A DNA stretch of 64,000 bases, from the NCBI RefSeq assembly GCF_009765905.1, contig NZ_LMUO01000015.1, positions 402,219 to 466,218 of the forward strand, given 5' to 3'. The notes beneath the pieces were generated by a model. That model searched no databases. It saw nothing but the letters and a program-made list of their open reading frames with translations, and was not told the origin of the DNA. Positions 8,409-16,412 of this stretch are shown here, piece by piece; within the stretch, counting starts at the first letter, position 1; each line of letters begins with the position of its first letter. A program made the translations under genes and the position numbers. This DNA comes from Mucilaginibacter sp. L196 (lineage in GTDB: Bacteria > Bacteroidota > Bacteroidia > Sphingobacteriales > Sphingobacteriaceae).

Positions 8409-8416
8409 TTTTTGGC

Positions 8417-8424
8417 TATATTTG
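8417..8424 (+). promoter_or_regulatory. Bacteroidetes -7 promoter element
   Basis: TATATTTG matches the Bacteroidetes consensus TAnnTTTG exactly. It lies 31 bases ahead of the start codon at 8455. No good -33 TTTG is seen; that place is taken by the dyad at 8393. Confidence 0.6.
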
Positions 8425-8454
8425 CTACTGACTCTTATAAACAAATAACACACG

Positions 8455-8919
8455 ATGTACTCAAATCTGTTGGCCATCCATTCTTTAATTCGCTGGATGG
8501 TAGTTGGAAGCTTATTCTTTTCCATTTTTCGGGCCTATTATGGATGGTTGCTGCAAAGGCCATTTACACGCTATGATAATTTGGTAAGGCACTGGACGGC
8601 GACAATCGCGCATATTCAGCTTATTGTCGGCCTATGGCTCTACATCATTAGCCCAATAGTGGCGTATTTTCTGGGACACATCAAAACTGCTATGCAGGAA
8701 AGGGCGATCCGGTTTTTTGGCATCGAACATATTACCATGATGTTGATCGGCATCATATTAATAACGCTCGGCTCCGCCAGGGCCAAACGAGAAACGACCG
8801 ACAAAGAAAAGTTTAAAACAATAGCCATTTGGTATACCATCGGGGCGCTTGTTATTTTAAGTTCAGTGCCCTGGTCTTTTTCACCTGTGGTTAGCCGTCC
8901 GAATTTCAGACCCTTCTAA
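8455..8919 (+). CDS. Four-helix membrane protein (cytochrome-b-like, unknown role)
   Basis: A 154-residue integral membrane protein with about four helices (SLIRWMVVGSLFFSIF, AHIQLIVGLWLYIISPIV, HITMMLIGIILITLGSA, IAIWYTIGALVILSS). Several His residues sit at helix ends (IHSLIRW, HWTATIAHIQL, IEHITMM), a pattern that has led relatives in Bacteroidetes to be called cytochrome b-like. Heme binding is not shown. It is the first gene of an operon with GAPDH (29 bases apart) under the promoter at 8417 and the dyad at 8393. Confidence 0.7.
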   Translation: MYSNLLAIHSLIRWMVVGSLFFSIFRAYYGWLLQRPFTRYDNLVRHWTATIAHIQLIVGLWLYIISPIVAYFLGHIKTAMQERAIRFFGIEHITMMLIGIILITLGSARAKRETTDKEKFKTIAIWYTIGALVILSSVPWSFSPVVSRPNFRPF

Positions 8920-8948
8920 TTAATCAATCCATATAAAAATAAATAAAT

Positions 8949-9926
8949 ATGAAAATTGCAATCAACGGCTTTGGCCGCATCGGTAGAATGACACTTCGGG
9001 CCTTACAAAATCATACCGGAGTAGAAGTTGTCGCTGTTAATGATTTAACCGATGCTGCGACGCTCGCTCATCTGCTGAAATATGATACGGCTCATGGTAA
9101 ATTCCCCGGTGAAGTTTCATCTGAAAAGGATGCTATCATTGTCAATGGAAAACGAATTGCGCTGCTAAGTGAACACGACCCACAAAAACTGCCATGGAAA
9201 GCCCTTGAAATTGACGTTGTAGTCGAATCCACCGGGAGGTTCACTGACAGGGAGACTGCCCATGCACATATTCATGCTGGCGCAAAAAGGGTGCTGATCA
9301 CTGCCCCGGCATCAGGCGGCGTAAAAACAATCGTTCAAGGTGTGAACAATGAGCTGATCGGTGATGATGTAATCTATTGTACTGCATCATGTACTACAGG
9401 GGCTATAGCGCCGGTGCTTACCGTTTTGGAAAAAGAATTCGGCATCGTTTCAGGATACATGGTTACTGTTCATGCCTTTACCGCAGACCAGAACCTACAG
9501 GATGCTCCCCACAAAGACCTGCGCAGGGCGAGAGCGGCGGCTTATTCGATCATCCCTACTTCAACCGGCGCTGCCAAAGCGATTGGCGATGTTCTGCCGG
9601 AACTTAAAGGTAAACTTGACGGCTACGCCTACCGGGTTCCCGTTATCGATGGTTCAATAGTAGATCTTTCAATTAACTTAAAGCGTGATGTTACCATTGA
9701 AGAAGTAAATACTGTACTTAAACATTATGCTGAAAATTCGCTGAAAGGAGTGTTGGAATATACCGAAGAACCGTTAGTATCTTCAGACATTCTTGGTAAT
9801 ACGCATTCTTCAATCGTAGATGGCAGCCTCACCAAAAACATTGGCAATTTTGTTAAGGTCGTTGCCTGGTATGACAATGAGGTAGGTATCTCAAACCGAA
9901 TTGCTGAATTGGTATCTCTAATATAA
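8949..9926 (+). CDS. gap: Glyceraldehyde-3-phosphate dehydrogenase, variant paralogue
   Basis: A 325-residue type I GAPDH that oxidises glyceraldehyde 3-phosphate with NAD and phosphate. It has the NAD motif INGFGRIGRM, the catalytic Cys148 in ASCTTGAIAPV, the His in TVHAFTADQ, the STGAAKAIG substrate loop, and WYDNEVGIS at the end. The usual sequence after the Cys is CTTNCLAP; here Asn is Gly and the second Cys is Ala, so this is not the ordinary housekeeping form. The 325 residues are slightly short of the usual 330-337. It is co-transcribed with the membrane gene at 8455 and followed by a TetR gene, which suggests an inducible, perhaps stress-resistant isoform. Confidence 0.92.
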   Translation: MKIAINGFGRIGRMTLRALQNHTGVEVVAVNDLTDAATLAHLLKYDTAHGKFPGEVSSEKDAIIVNGKRIALLSEHDPQKLPWKALEIDVVVESTGRFTDRETAHAHIHAGAKRVLITAPASGGVKTIVQGVNNELIGDDVIYCTASCTTGAIAPVLTVLEKEFGIVSGYMVTVHAFTADQNLQDAPHKDLRRARAAAYSIIPTSTGAAKAIGDVLPELKGKLDGYAYRVPVIDGSIVDLSINLKRDVTIEEVNTVLKHYAENSLKGVLEYTEEPLVSSDILGNTHSSIVDGSLTKNIGNFVKVVAWYDNEVGISNRIAELVSLI

Positions 9927-9940
9927 AAAGCACATAAGAC

Positions 9941-10001
9941 AGTATTGATGCTGGTTCGACGTCAATTCATGCGCTTAGTTGCCCGTTACAGCACCAATAC
10001 T
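9941..10001. repeat. 13-bp inverted repeat after gap
   Basis: AGTATTGATGCTG and CAGCACCAATACT pair along 13 bp with one G-U, around a 35-base loop. There is no T-run, so it is not a standard terminator; it may protect the mRNA end. Confidence 0.4.
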
Positions 10002-10015
10002 TATTACAGGCCCGA

Positions 10016-10047
10016 TTTGTAATAACACGCGTTCGTGTTTATGTTTG
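10016..10047 (+). promoter_or_regulatory. Promoter of the TetR gene
   Basis: TTTG at 10016-10019, a 20-base spacer and TATGTTTG at 10040-10047 match the Bacteroidetes -33/-7 consensus. The spacer holds a dyad, AACACG-N4-CGTGTT (10024-10039), that may be a second operator. Confidence 0.65.
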
Positions 10048-10050
10048 CAA

Positions 10051-10066
10051 CATACTAACTGGTAGG
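10051..10066. promoter_or_regulatory. Operator-like dyad, copy 3 of 3
   Basis: CATACTAACTGGTAGG, the weakest copy (right arm GTAGG instead of GTATG). It lies at the expected transcription start of the TetR gene, fitting autorepression. Confidence 0.5.
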
Positions 10067-10068
10067 TT

Positions 10069-10659
10069 ATGGGAAAGGCGCAGGAAACACGTTTGGATAT
10101 TTTACAAAAGGCATTCGAGTTGATCTATGCGAATGGATACAAAACGACAAGCATCGATCAAATTATAGCCACAACACAGGTTACTAAAGGTGCCTTTTTT
10201 TATAATTTCAAAACCAAAGATGAAATGGGGATTGCCATCATTAAAGAACTTATGATGCCCAGACTTACGCAGAACCTGGTTAAACCCCTGCAAACCGAAG
10301 TAAGCCCATTAGAAGCCATATACCGGCAAATGGATAACCTGCTGACTAAGAACGAATTTTTGAAACTTGAGTTCGGTTGCCCAATCGCAAACTTCACCCA
10401 CGAAATGTCACAGTGGAACGCCGATTTCAATAAAGTACTTAAGGAATTGACCGGCCAATGGACCAAAGCCATGGCGGAGATCATAGAAAATGGAAAAGAG
10501 AAAGGATTTGTACGGAAAGATGTGGATGCTAAGCAGGCAACTGTATTTATTCTCTCCGGGTACTGGGGAATACGGAACCTCGGCAAACTTGAACACACAA
10601 AATCTGTCTACAAACTTTATCTGAAAGAATTAAAAAGTTATTTAAATACCTTGCAATAA
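10069..10659 (+). CDS. TetR/AcrR-family transcriptional repressor
   Basis: A 196-residue regulator. The N-terminal helix-turn-helix is clear (TRLDILQKAFELIYANGY, TSIDQIIATTQVTKGAFFY, NFKTKDEM). The rest is the all-helical ligand domain of the kind seen in AcuR/YcdC-like members, with FGCPIANFTHEM near its middle. It lies between the GAPDH operon and a quinone oxidoreductase gene. It probably represses its own promoter (10016-10047), the GAPDH operon and the HbpS operon through the shared dyads, and releases them on binding a small, possibly electrophilic, molecule. The regulon is inferred from sites only. Confidence 0.9.
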   Translation: MGKAQETRLDILQKAFELIYANGYKTTSIDQIIATTQVTKGAFFYNFKTKDEMGIAIIKELMMPRLTQNLVKPLQTEVSPLEAIYRQMDNLLTKNEFLKLEFGCPIANFTHEMSQWNADFNKVLKELTGQWTKAMAEIIENGKEKGFVRKDVDAKQATVFILSGYWGIRNLGKLEHTKSVYKLYLKELKSYLNTLQ

Positions 10660-10756
10660 ATTCAAAATATACCAATCAGACTACGCTGGACACGAAATCC
10701 AATCCGGTAACCGTTTATCCGAATCTGGCTGTTTACACATCTTGTAACTTATTAAT

Positions 10757-11722
10757 ATGAAAGCGTTAACATTTTCCACTTTTGGCGATCCAGATGTTCT
10801 TCAATACATGGAGATCGCCCCACCTGTATTAAAGGCTGGAGAAATACTGATCGAGATGAAAGCTATCGGTCTTAACTTTTCCGATACCCAACGACGCAAG
10901 GGGAATTATCATCTATTGGGTAAACCTCCGTATATCGCCGGTTATGAAGGCGCCGGTATAGTTGCGGATAACAACGGCCACTCCGAGTTTAAACCTGGCG
11001 ACAGGGTAAGCTTTGGCGATGTGCCCTTTGCCAATGCTGAACTGGTTGCCATTCCGGTAACGCATGCCATTCCTTTACCTGCCGATATAAGCTTTGATAC
11101 CGCCGCTGCTGTACTCTTACAAGGTATGACTGCACATTACCTGGTAACAGATAGCTACCCGGTTAAGCCCGACGAAGCCGTATTATTGCATGCCGTAGCT
11201 GGTGGAGTTGGCCAGTTGCTTACACAAATATGTAAGCTGTTAGGCGCAAACGTTATAGGGCTTACATCATCCGACGTCAAAAGAACAACCGCCCTGGCAG
11301 CCGGAGCGGACACTGTTTTTTTATATCAGGAGGATTGGAAAAAACAGGTTTTGGATTATACCGGAGGTAAGGGGGTAGACGTCACCTATGATAGCGTGGC
11401 GAAGACCCTGAATGATAGCCTTGAGGTAACCCGCACACTGGGTACGGTAGTATTGTATGGCAAAGCCGGAGGATTACCGGAACCCCCACCATCTTTAGAG
11501 TTGCTGATGGATCGCTCACAAACCATTACAGGCGGTGACCTCTGGAGTTACTTGGATTCAAAAGAGGAGCGGATCAAACGATCCGGGGTATTATTTAACT
11601 GGATAACGTCGGGACAGCTGATATTGCAGACCCCCAAAGCTTTTAAACTTGCCGATGGAAAATCAGCCCATGCGTATATGGAAAGCAAGCAAAGTACCGG
11701 GAAGATCATTTTAATTCCCTGA
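10757..11722 (+). CDS. NADPH:quinone oxidoreductase-like MDR protein
   Basis: A 321-residue zinc-independent medium-chain reductase of the QOR group. It begins MKALTFSTFGDPDVLQY, has the substrate-entry segment GLNFSDTQRRKGNY, GYEGAGIV, and the cofactor motif HAVAGGVGQLLTQ. The zinc-binding Cys/His set of alcohol dehydrogenases is absent. It would reduce quinones or alpha,beta-unsaturated carbonyls with NADPH in the cytoplasm. It follows the TetR gene by 97 bases and may be a member of its stress response, though no dyad copy is seen just ahead of it. Confidence 0.88.
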   Translation: MKALTFSTFGDPDVLQYMEIAPPVLKAGEILIEMKAIGLNFSDTQRRKGNYHLLGKPPYIAGYEGAGIVADNNGHSEFKPGDRVSFGDVPFANAELVAIPVTHAIPLPADISFDTAAAVLLQGMTAHYLVTDSYPVKPDEAVLLHAVAGGVGQLLTQICKLLGANVIGLTSSDVKRTTALAAGADTVFLYQEDWKKQVLDYTGGKGVDVTYDSVAKTLNDSLEVTRTLGTVVLYGKAGGLPEPPPSLELLMDRSQTITGGDLWSYLDSKEERIKRSGVLFNWITSGQLILQTPKAFKLADGKSAHAYMESKQSTGKIILIP

Positions 11723-11769
11723 TCAATAAATTTTGGATTTCTAATGATAATAGTGCTAAATTGCGCTGA

Positions 11770-11871
11770 ATGAAATCAATGATGACAACTATCAAGTATT
11801 CCAACAAGTTTGCCGCCAGCTTGCTGATTGTCATTATTATTCTATTTGAATCCAATCCGGGATTGAGCTGA
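11770..11871 (+). CDS. Branched-chain amino acid leader peptide (attenuator)
   Basis: A 33-codon ORF, MKSMMTTIKYSNKF then AASLLIVIIILFES and NPGLS. Residues 18-25 are eight branched-chain residues in a row (LLIVIIIL). It ends 26 bases ahead of a Rho-independent terminator that precedes an IlvN-like gene. The last leader codons contain AATCCGGGA (11854-11862), which pairs over 9 bp with TCCCGGATT (11902-11910) in the 5' arm of the terminator. A ribosome stalled at the Leu/Ile/Val codons would leave this antiterminator free to form, and one that reaches the stop would cover it. This is the classical layout of ilv attenuation. Confidence 0.78.
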   Translation: MKSMMTTIKYSNKFAASLLIVIIILFESNPGLS

Positions 11872-11897
11872 TACTGTATTATTACAAACCAGATATA

Positions 11898-11929
11898 AGC
11901 CTCCCGGATTTCCGGGGGGCTTTTTTTTT
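11898..11929 (+). terminator. Attenuator terminator
   Basis: GCCTCCCGGA and TCCGGGGGGC form a 10-bp stem with a TTT loop and a run of nine T, ending six bases before the start codon at 11935. It competes with the antiterminator formed with 11854-11862. Confidence 0.85.
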
Positions 11930-11934
11930 ATACT

Positions 11935-12435
11935 ATGAAAAGAGCCAAATCAACCCAAACACCGACAGTCTTCTCCATCTATGCAGAAGATAAAAATGGC
12001 CTTGTAGGCCAATTAATGATCTTTTTCAACAGGCCGAATTATCCTGTGATTTCAGTCAATGTAGCGCGGACAGATGTTAGCGATATTGTTCTCATTACGA
12101 TAGAAGCAATCGTTCCAGATGGCGTTTTGATCCCTTTTACAGAGCGGTTAAAAAAGGTAATTGAAGTGTTTGATGTCAATATTTCCAATGAATCACTGAA
12201 AAAGATTGGGTTTTACCGGGTTAAGGTCGCAGGCGTAAAACCGGAATTTTGGTCATTGCTGACCAAATTTGGCGCTAATTTGAGCGGAGTTGGAAATGAC
12301 TTTGTTACTATCTATAAGATAGGGAATGACAAAGATTTAGAAGACTTGTATGCCGCACTTGAAGGGCCGGGGTTATTGAACTTTTGTAAAAGCGCACTTA
12401 TCAATGAAAACGTCATGCAACTGACTATAAATTAA
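11935..12435 (+). CDS. ACT-domain protein related to acetolactate synthase small subunit
   Basis: A 166-residue protein with the layout of IlvN/IlvH: an N-terminal ACT domain (TVFSIYAEDKNGLVGQLM, FFNRPNYPVISVNVARTD) and a diverged C-terminal regulatory half (IGFYRVKV to the end). The glycine of the valine-binding loop (KNGLVGQ) is kept. No catalytic subunit (ilvB) or other ilv gene is adjacent, so it is an orphan. It could modulate a remote acetolactate synthase or act as an amino-acid sensor. The leader peptide and terminator upstream show that it is controlled by branched-chain amino acid supply. Confidence 0.8.
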   Translation: MKRAKSTQTPTVFSIYAEDKNGLVGQLMIFFNRPNYPVISVNVARTDVSDIVLITIEAIVPDGVLIPFTERLKKVIEVFDVNISNESLKKIGFYRVKVAGVKPEFWSLLTKFGANLSGVGNDFVTIYKIGNDKDLEDLYAALEGPGLLNFCKSALINENVMQLTIN

Positions 12436-12501
12436 CGAACGTCTGAAATAATAACAAGTGTTTGAACTGGAAGACACTGTAAATTGTGAACCTCCGACGA
12501 A

Positions 12502-13383
12502 TTAGCCAGCAAGCGGGAATTTATCACGAAATGCAGCGGGGGTAGTACCTTCTTGTTTTTTAAAGAATTTTGTAAAGTTTGTCGGTTCTTCAAACCCGAG
12601 ATCAAATGCAATAGTCTTACTGGACACGTCAGAATAGATAAGCATCCTTTTTGCCTCAAGCATCAAACGTTCATTTATCAAAGCTTTTGTACTTCGACCG
12701 GTAGCCCTCGCAGTCAATCTGGAGAGGTACTTTTCAGTTACGGCCAATTTACACGCATAAAACTTAACATTTTGTTCTTCCCGAAAATGCTGTTCCAATA
12801 ATTCCCTAAATTCGAATATTAGGTTGCCGCCGGATTTCACCGGCCCAATTACAGGTAATTCAGGCCAGGTCACGCGCTGGGCGAGAAAAATAAAGTTTGC
12901 AAGGTAATTTCTTAGAATATCTGATTGAAATTGCTCATCCCGCAGCAAGAACTCTTTCTCCATTTCCTGCCAAAGTTCCCGGAGCTGCTCAGACATTCGA
13001 CCGACACCCTGTTGCCCGCTGGCTTTAAAATAACTGAAAAGTAGCGAATTCTGCAAAAAGGTAACGTCACCCTCGCTTTTGCAATAAAATCCTTCGGTAA
13101 ACAAAAGGATGCGGAATTTATAAGTGTCGCTATGATTAAAATATTGCACAGCGTCTTTTCTTACAAATAGCAAGGAATCTTCAACAAGATGAATTGGTTT
13201 GAAATCCACAAGATGAGTTATAGCTCCTTCGATTAGCCATAAAATACAGTAAAAAGAGGCACGGTGAGGAACCTGCAGATACTTCATTTTAAGAGCATCA
13301 TGGCTATCGATACTTAGAATCTCAAATCCTATTTTTTGAGGCCCTTCAAAAGCGATATTGGGTATCCTATTTATCTTGCTCAA
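12502..13383 (-). CDS. AraC-family transcriptional regulator
   Basis: A 293-residue paralogue of the regulator at 6593: cupin-like sensor (ILWLIEGAITHLVDFKPIHL), then the helix-turn-helix pair with LAVTEKYLSRLTARATGRS and FDLGFEEPTNFTKFFKK. No ATG is available near the N terminus; the frame opens with a TTG at 13383 (read as MSKINRIPNIAF), and an upstream stop closes off longer forms, so a TTG start is likely. It faces away from the alpha/beta hydrolase gene at 13688, across a 304-base shared upstream region, and may control it. Confidence 0.88.
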   Translation of the reverse strand: MSKINRIPNIAFEGPQKIGFEILSIDSHDALKMKYLQVPHRASFYCILWLIEGAITHLVDFKPIHLVEDSLLFVRKDAVQYFNHSDTYKFRILLFTEGFYCKSEGDVTFLQNSLLFSYFKASGQQGVGRMSEQLRELWQEMEKEFLLRDEQFQSDILRNYLANFIFLAQRVTWPELPVIGPVKSGGNLIFEFRELLEQHFREEQNVKFYACKLAVTEKYLSRLTARATGRSTKALINERLMLEAKRMLIYSDVSSKTIAFDLGFEEPTNFTKFFKKQEGTTPAAFRDKFPLAG

Positions 13384-13579
13384 TCGAATTAGTTATAAAA
13401 ACATACCGCTAAATTACACGATTTGGCCAACACATTCTTATTGACGGCCAAAAGACTTCCCATTTAAGGTAATAACACCGGGAAAACATTGGCATTTCGC
13501 TTGGGTTTGAAGAGCCACACATTTTGTAAAGTCTTTCTGGAAGCATATAGATTATACACCAATCGTTTTTCACGACCTG

Positions 13580-13636
13580 TACCTTTCCCTATCAAGGCAA
13601 AAAGTATCATCAAAAAGCGTTAATTTACCTTTCCCT
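13580..13636 (+). repeat. Direct repeat of TACCTTTCCCT
   Basis: The 11-mer occurs at 13580-13590 and 13626-13636. Each resembles a Bacteroidetes -7 box (TAnnTTTG with a changed last base). They are upstream of the hydrolase gene and may be tandem promoters or operators for the divergent AraC protein. Confidence 0.4.
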
Positions 13637-13687
13637 GCCACCCAACTGTGGCGACATTTGACTTATTAAATCATTAAAGAAAATCAA

Positions 13688-14461
13688 ATGTACTACACAG
13701 TAAACAACGTAAAACTTTACGTAAAGGACGAAGGTAAGGGAAGTCCCGCCTTGTTATTTTTGAACTTCTGGGGAGGATCAACAGAAACCTGGAATGGAGT
13801 AACAGCCAAACTAAAAGACAATTTCCGCTGCATCAACTATGATCATCGCGGCTGGGGACAGTCTGAAAAACCGGAAACGGGTTATGACATCGCTTCATTG
13901 GCTAAGGATGCACTCGCATTAATAGCATCTTTGAATCTTGACGATTATGTTATTGTAGGCCATTCAATGGGAGGCAAGGTGGCTCAATATATTGCAGCAC
14001 GGAAACCTGCTGGTTTACGCAAACTAATTTTAGTTTCACCATCCCCATCAGTTCCAACCATAATGCCTCCGGAGAGGTATGAAGGCATGAAACTCGCCTA
14101 CACCACCGTAGAGGGCATTAATGCAACCATTGACAATGTCTTTAAAGCATCCGATATCAAACCTGAAATCAGGGCCCAATTAGTGCATGATATGCAAAGC
14201 CACAATGAAAGCTCAAGAATAGGCTGGCCTACAATTGCTCTGATTGAGGATGTGTCTGCCGGAGTAGACGGGATTGAAGTCCCTACGCTGATCATTGCCG
14301 GAAAAAATGACATTGTCGATCCACCGGAAAGAATGGCGGCAGAAGTTCAAGCAATAATCGCCGGTTCTAAATTAGTAGTTGTCGAAGATGCGGGGCACCT
14401 GAGCATGCTACAACAACCTGATTGCGTTGCTGAACTCATAGGTCACTTTTCTAAAAACTAA
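13688..14461 (+). CDS. Alpha/beta-hydrolase
   Basis: A 257-residue alpha/beta-hydrolase. The oxyanion region is NFWGGSTETW, the nucleophile elbow GHSMGG (Ser), the acid lies in AGKNDIVDPPER, and the catalytic His is in EDAGHLSML. YDHRGWGQSEKP is the typical strand-4 loop. It has no signal peptide, so it is cytoplasmic. The family includes esterases, lactonases and haloperoxidases, and the substrate is not predictable. It is divergent from the AraC gene at 12502, which probably controls it. Confidence 0.87.
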   Translation: MYYTVNNVKLYVKDEGKGSPALLFLNFWGGSTETWNGVTAKLKDNFRCINYDHRGWGQSEKPETGYDIASLAKDALALIASLNLDDYVIVGHSMGGKVAQYIAARKPAGLRKLILVSPSPSVPTIMPPERYEGMKLAYTTVEGINATIDNVFKASDIKPEIRAQLVHDMQSHNESSRIGWPTIALIEDVSAGVDGIEVPTLIIAGKNDIVDPPERMAAEVQAIIAGSKLVVVEDAGHLSMLQQPDCVAELIGHFSKN

Positions 14462-14863
14462 ACATCGGCAATAATGTGGAGGCGCTTTAGGTGGGCACCG
14501 ATGATAGCAAATTGTGACAGAAGCTTCATGAATTTTAAATCAACATCGAAAATCTGGGAGGCTACCAGCAGGCCAGCTTTTCGATGTTCTCATTAGTCAC
14601 AACGCAAGAACCAACCTCCTGAGTGGTCTTGTCAGGAAAATATCGTAAAGGACATGGGAATTGCCAGGTTTTGATATATCCGTTAATCATGCCTGGGCAG
14701 ATCTATTTCTAACGGTGCAGTACCCAAAATGTTGGCCTTGCTTCGCCTTAAAGCCTTCCCTTGTACCTTCACTGCCAGCAACTTTGGCCGGGATTCGGAA
14801 TAGGAAGACTCAACAATCTCGCTTTCTCTGATGCCTTAGTAAAATTATTATCTTTATAAAGAA
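14462..14863. other. Gene-free stretch, possibly gene remains
   Basis: About 400 bases without an intact reading frame. Plus-strand frames give broken protein-like pieces (for example FDVDL-like then ENLGGYQQASFSMFSLVTTQ) interrupted by stops and frame changes, which suggests a decayed gene, but I cannot name it. Confidence 0.3.
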
Positions 14864-14879
14864 GATACAAGTAGTCAAT
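14864..14879. promoter_or_regulatory. Shared operator-like site, copy 1
   Basis: GATACAAGTAGTCAAT, identical over 16 bases to 17191-17206, with looser similarity over the next 30 bases (TAGGTA, TTTAGAC). It lies 31 bases ahead of the HxlR gene at 14911. It is inferred to bind that HxlR protein. Confidence 0.55.
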
Positions 14880-14910
14880 TTTTAATTTATAGGTATAATA
14901 TTTTAGACCA

Positions 14911-15264
14911 ATGCCAGATACGCGGAAAAACAAAGATTATAACCCCTACAATTGCCCGGTAACCCATTGTATGAATAAGATTGGCGGCAAGTGGAAGATA
15001 CTGATTATCTACGCCGTAAGTAAGAATGTTAATCGTTTCGGTAAACTTCAAAAGGTTTTGCCCTTAATGAGCAAGCAGATGTTAGTTAATCAATTAAGGG
15101 AACTGGAGGTCGACAATATTTTGGACCGGCATATCTTCGCAGAAATGCCGCCCAGGGTGGAGTATCAGCTTACGGAACGCGGGAAATCGCTGATGCCTGT
15201 TATTAAAATAATGCAGGAATGGGGTGTTAAGGATTTAGAAATGGAGTCAACGTTAACCATTTGA
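14911..15264 (+). CDS. HxlR-family winged-helix regulator
   Basis: A 117-residue protein with the HxlR signature: NCPVTHCMNKIGGKWKILII (Cys near the N terminus), the recognition helix region LMSKQMLVNQLRELEVDN, and wing MPPRVEYQLTERGKSL. Many members sense electrophiles or redox state through the conserved Cys. A 16-base site upstream is repeated ahead of the APCDD1-like gene at 17149, suggesting that it controls itself and that gene. Confidence 0.9.
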   Translation: MPDTRKNKDYNPYNCPVTHCMNKIGGKWKILIIYAVSKNVNRFGKLQKVLPLMSKQMLVNQLRELEVDNILDRHIFAEMPPRVEYQLTERGKSLMPVIKIMQEWGVKDLEMESTLTI

Positions 15265-15284
15265 TTTCGCCGCCGGGCTTAGGC

Positions 15285-16304
15285 TTACATCAATATCCCG
15301 TCTTTCGAACCTATCGGTTTCAAAGTTTCCGTTACTCCAACCATTTGTAAAATATCAATCTCGATACCACGTGTAATGTTGGTAATTGGCACATCATATA
15401 TCAAACCCTCAAATGGGTTTTCGCTGTAATCGCTATTGATTTCCATTATAAAAAAGACCCAGGATATTAAAGCTGAAAATGGTATCGTGAACCATATAAA
15501 AATTACGCCTTGTTTGCTCATTTCTCCCAATAAGCCGAGGGGCAGCAACCAGCAAAAGATTTTTACTGTTGCACTTACCATAAATGAAAACTGTAATGGA
15601 TATGGAAAATTTTTAATCCGTTCATTGTTTCCCTGGTGGACAAAGAATTGTCTAATCTGATTTTGCAATTCGGTCAGACGAAGATCGTCAATAAAAGCCT
15701 CGTCCATTAGTTCTTTAATCTTTTTAGATTGATTGTTTAACAACTGGGCGGCAGGATTTGCTGAATGAATTACCTGATTCGTTTCTTCATCACTTATATA
15801 CCTTTCTAATTCTTTCTCCAATTTATGATCAGCCTGATAGTCGTTTTGATATCGCTTTCTATATTCATTATTCAGTGTTTTCCGATGTTCCCATGGCTGA
15901 ACTTTGTGTCTTAAATAAAATTTGTGCGCATAAAGCCAGGCAATATGGCGTTTAATAAGGTCCAATTTTATCTGCTGGATTTTATTAGCAGATACACCGG
16001 AACCAGATTTAACGGCTATATAGGTATTGAGCATCGCCGCAAAGGCCCTGCTATCGTTTTCAATACCGCCATAGTTTTTCCTTGCTTCCCAAAGCCGATC
16101 ATAAGATGCATTGTTTTTAAAACCTAAATAAAATGATAGCGCCGTCCCAATAAGTGAAATTGGCAAAAACGGAATGGTAAGAAATTTGAGATCAAATACT
16201 TCATATCCCAATACAACCAAAGTGCTCCAGGCCAGGAACCAAAGGATTAATCGCTTGGTGAATATGACTAAACCGCCTATGGGATTTTTTACATCTACTA
16301 ACAT
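15285..16304 (-). CDS. Bestrophin-like anion channel (UPF0187)
   Basis: A 339-residue membrane protein of the bacterial bestrophin family: N-terminal helices (LILWFLAWSTLVVLGY, IGTALSFYLGFKNNASYDRLWEARK), the family motif NNASYDRLWEAR, later helices around FMVSATVKIFCWLLPLG and FIWFTIPFSALISWVFF, and the end SENPFEGLIYDVPI. Bacterial members form pentameric ion channels in the inner membrane. The start ATG at 16304 is clear. It converges on the HxlR gene at 14911, with 20 bases between the stops. Confidence 0.88.
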   Translation of the reverse strand: MLVDVKNPIGGLVIFTKRLILWFLAWSTLVVLGYEVFDLKFLTIPFLPISLIGTALSFYLGFKNNASYDRLWEARKNYGGIENDSRAFAAMLNTYIAVKSGSGVSANKIQQIKLDLIKRHIAWLYAHKFYLRHKVQPWEHRKTLNNEYRKRYQNDYQADHKLEKELERYISDEETNQVIHSANPAAQLLNNQSKKIKELMDEAFIDDLRLTELQNQIRQFFVHQGNNERIKNFPYPLQFSFMVSATVKIFCWLLPLGLLGEMSKQGVIFIWFTIPFSALISWVFFIMEINSDYSENPFEGLIYDVPITNITRGIEIDILQMVGVTETLKPIGSKDGILM

Positions 16305-16412
16305 GAATTTTAAATTTCAAGAGCCAAAATATGACTATTTCGCCTTGTTTACTACCATTTCGGTTTCTAAATGCAATACCAATTAGAAACCGAAGGGATT
16401 AGGGTTTATAAC

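Noticed and set aside
11935-12435. Functional ilvN of an ilvBN operon
   Set aside because: No ilvB, ilvC or ilvD lies near it and the C-terminal half is diverged; it is described as an orphan relative.
14481-14495. Second copy of the tRNA 3' end as an attR site (AGGTGGGCACC; also GGTGGGC at 30834 and 30076)
   Set aside because: Only 8-9 bases match the tRNA end; none extends through the T arm, so no attachment repeat is supported within the window.
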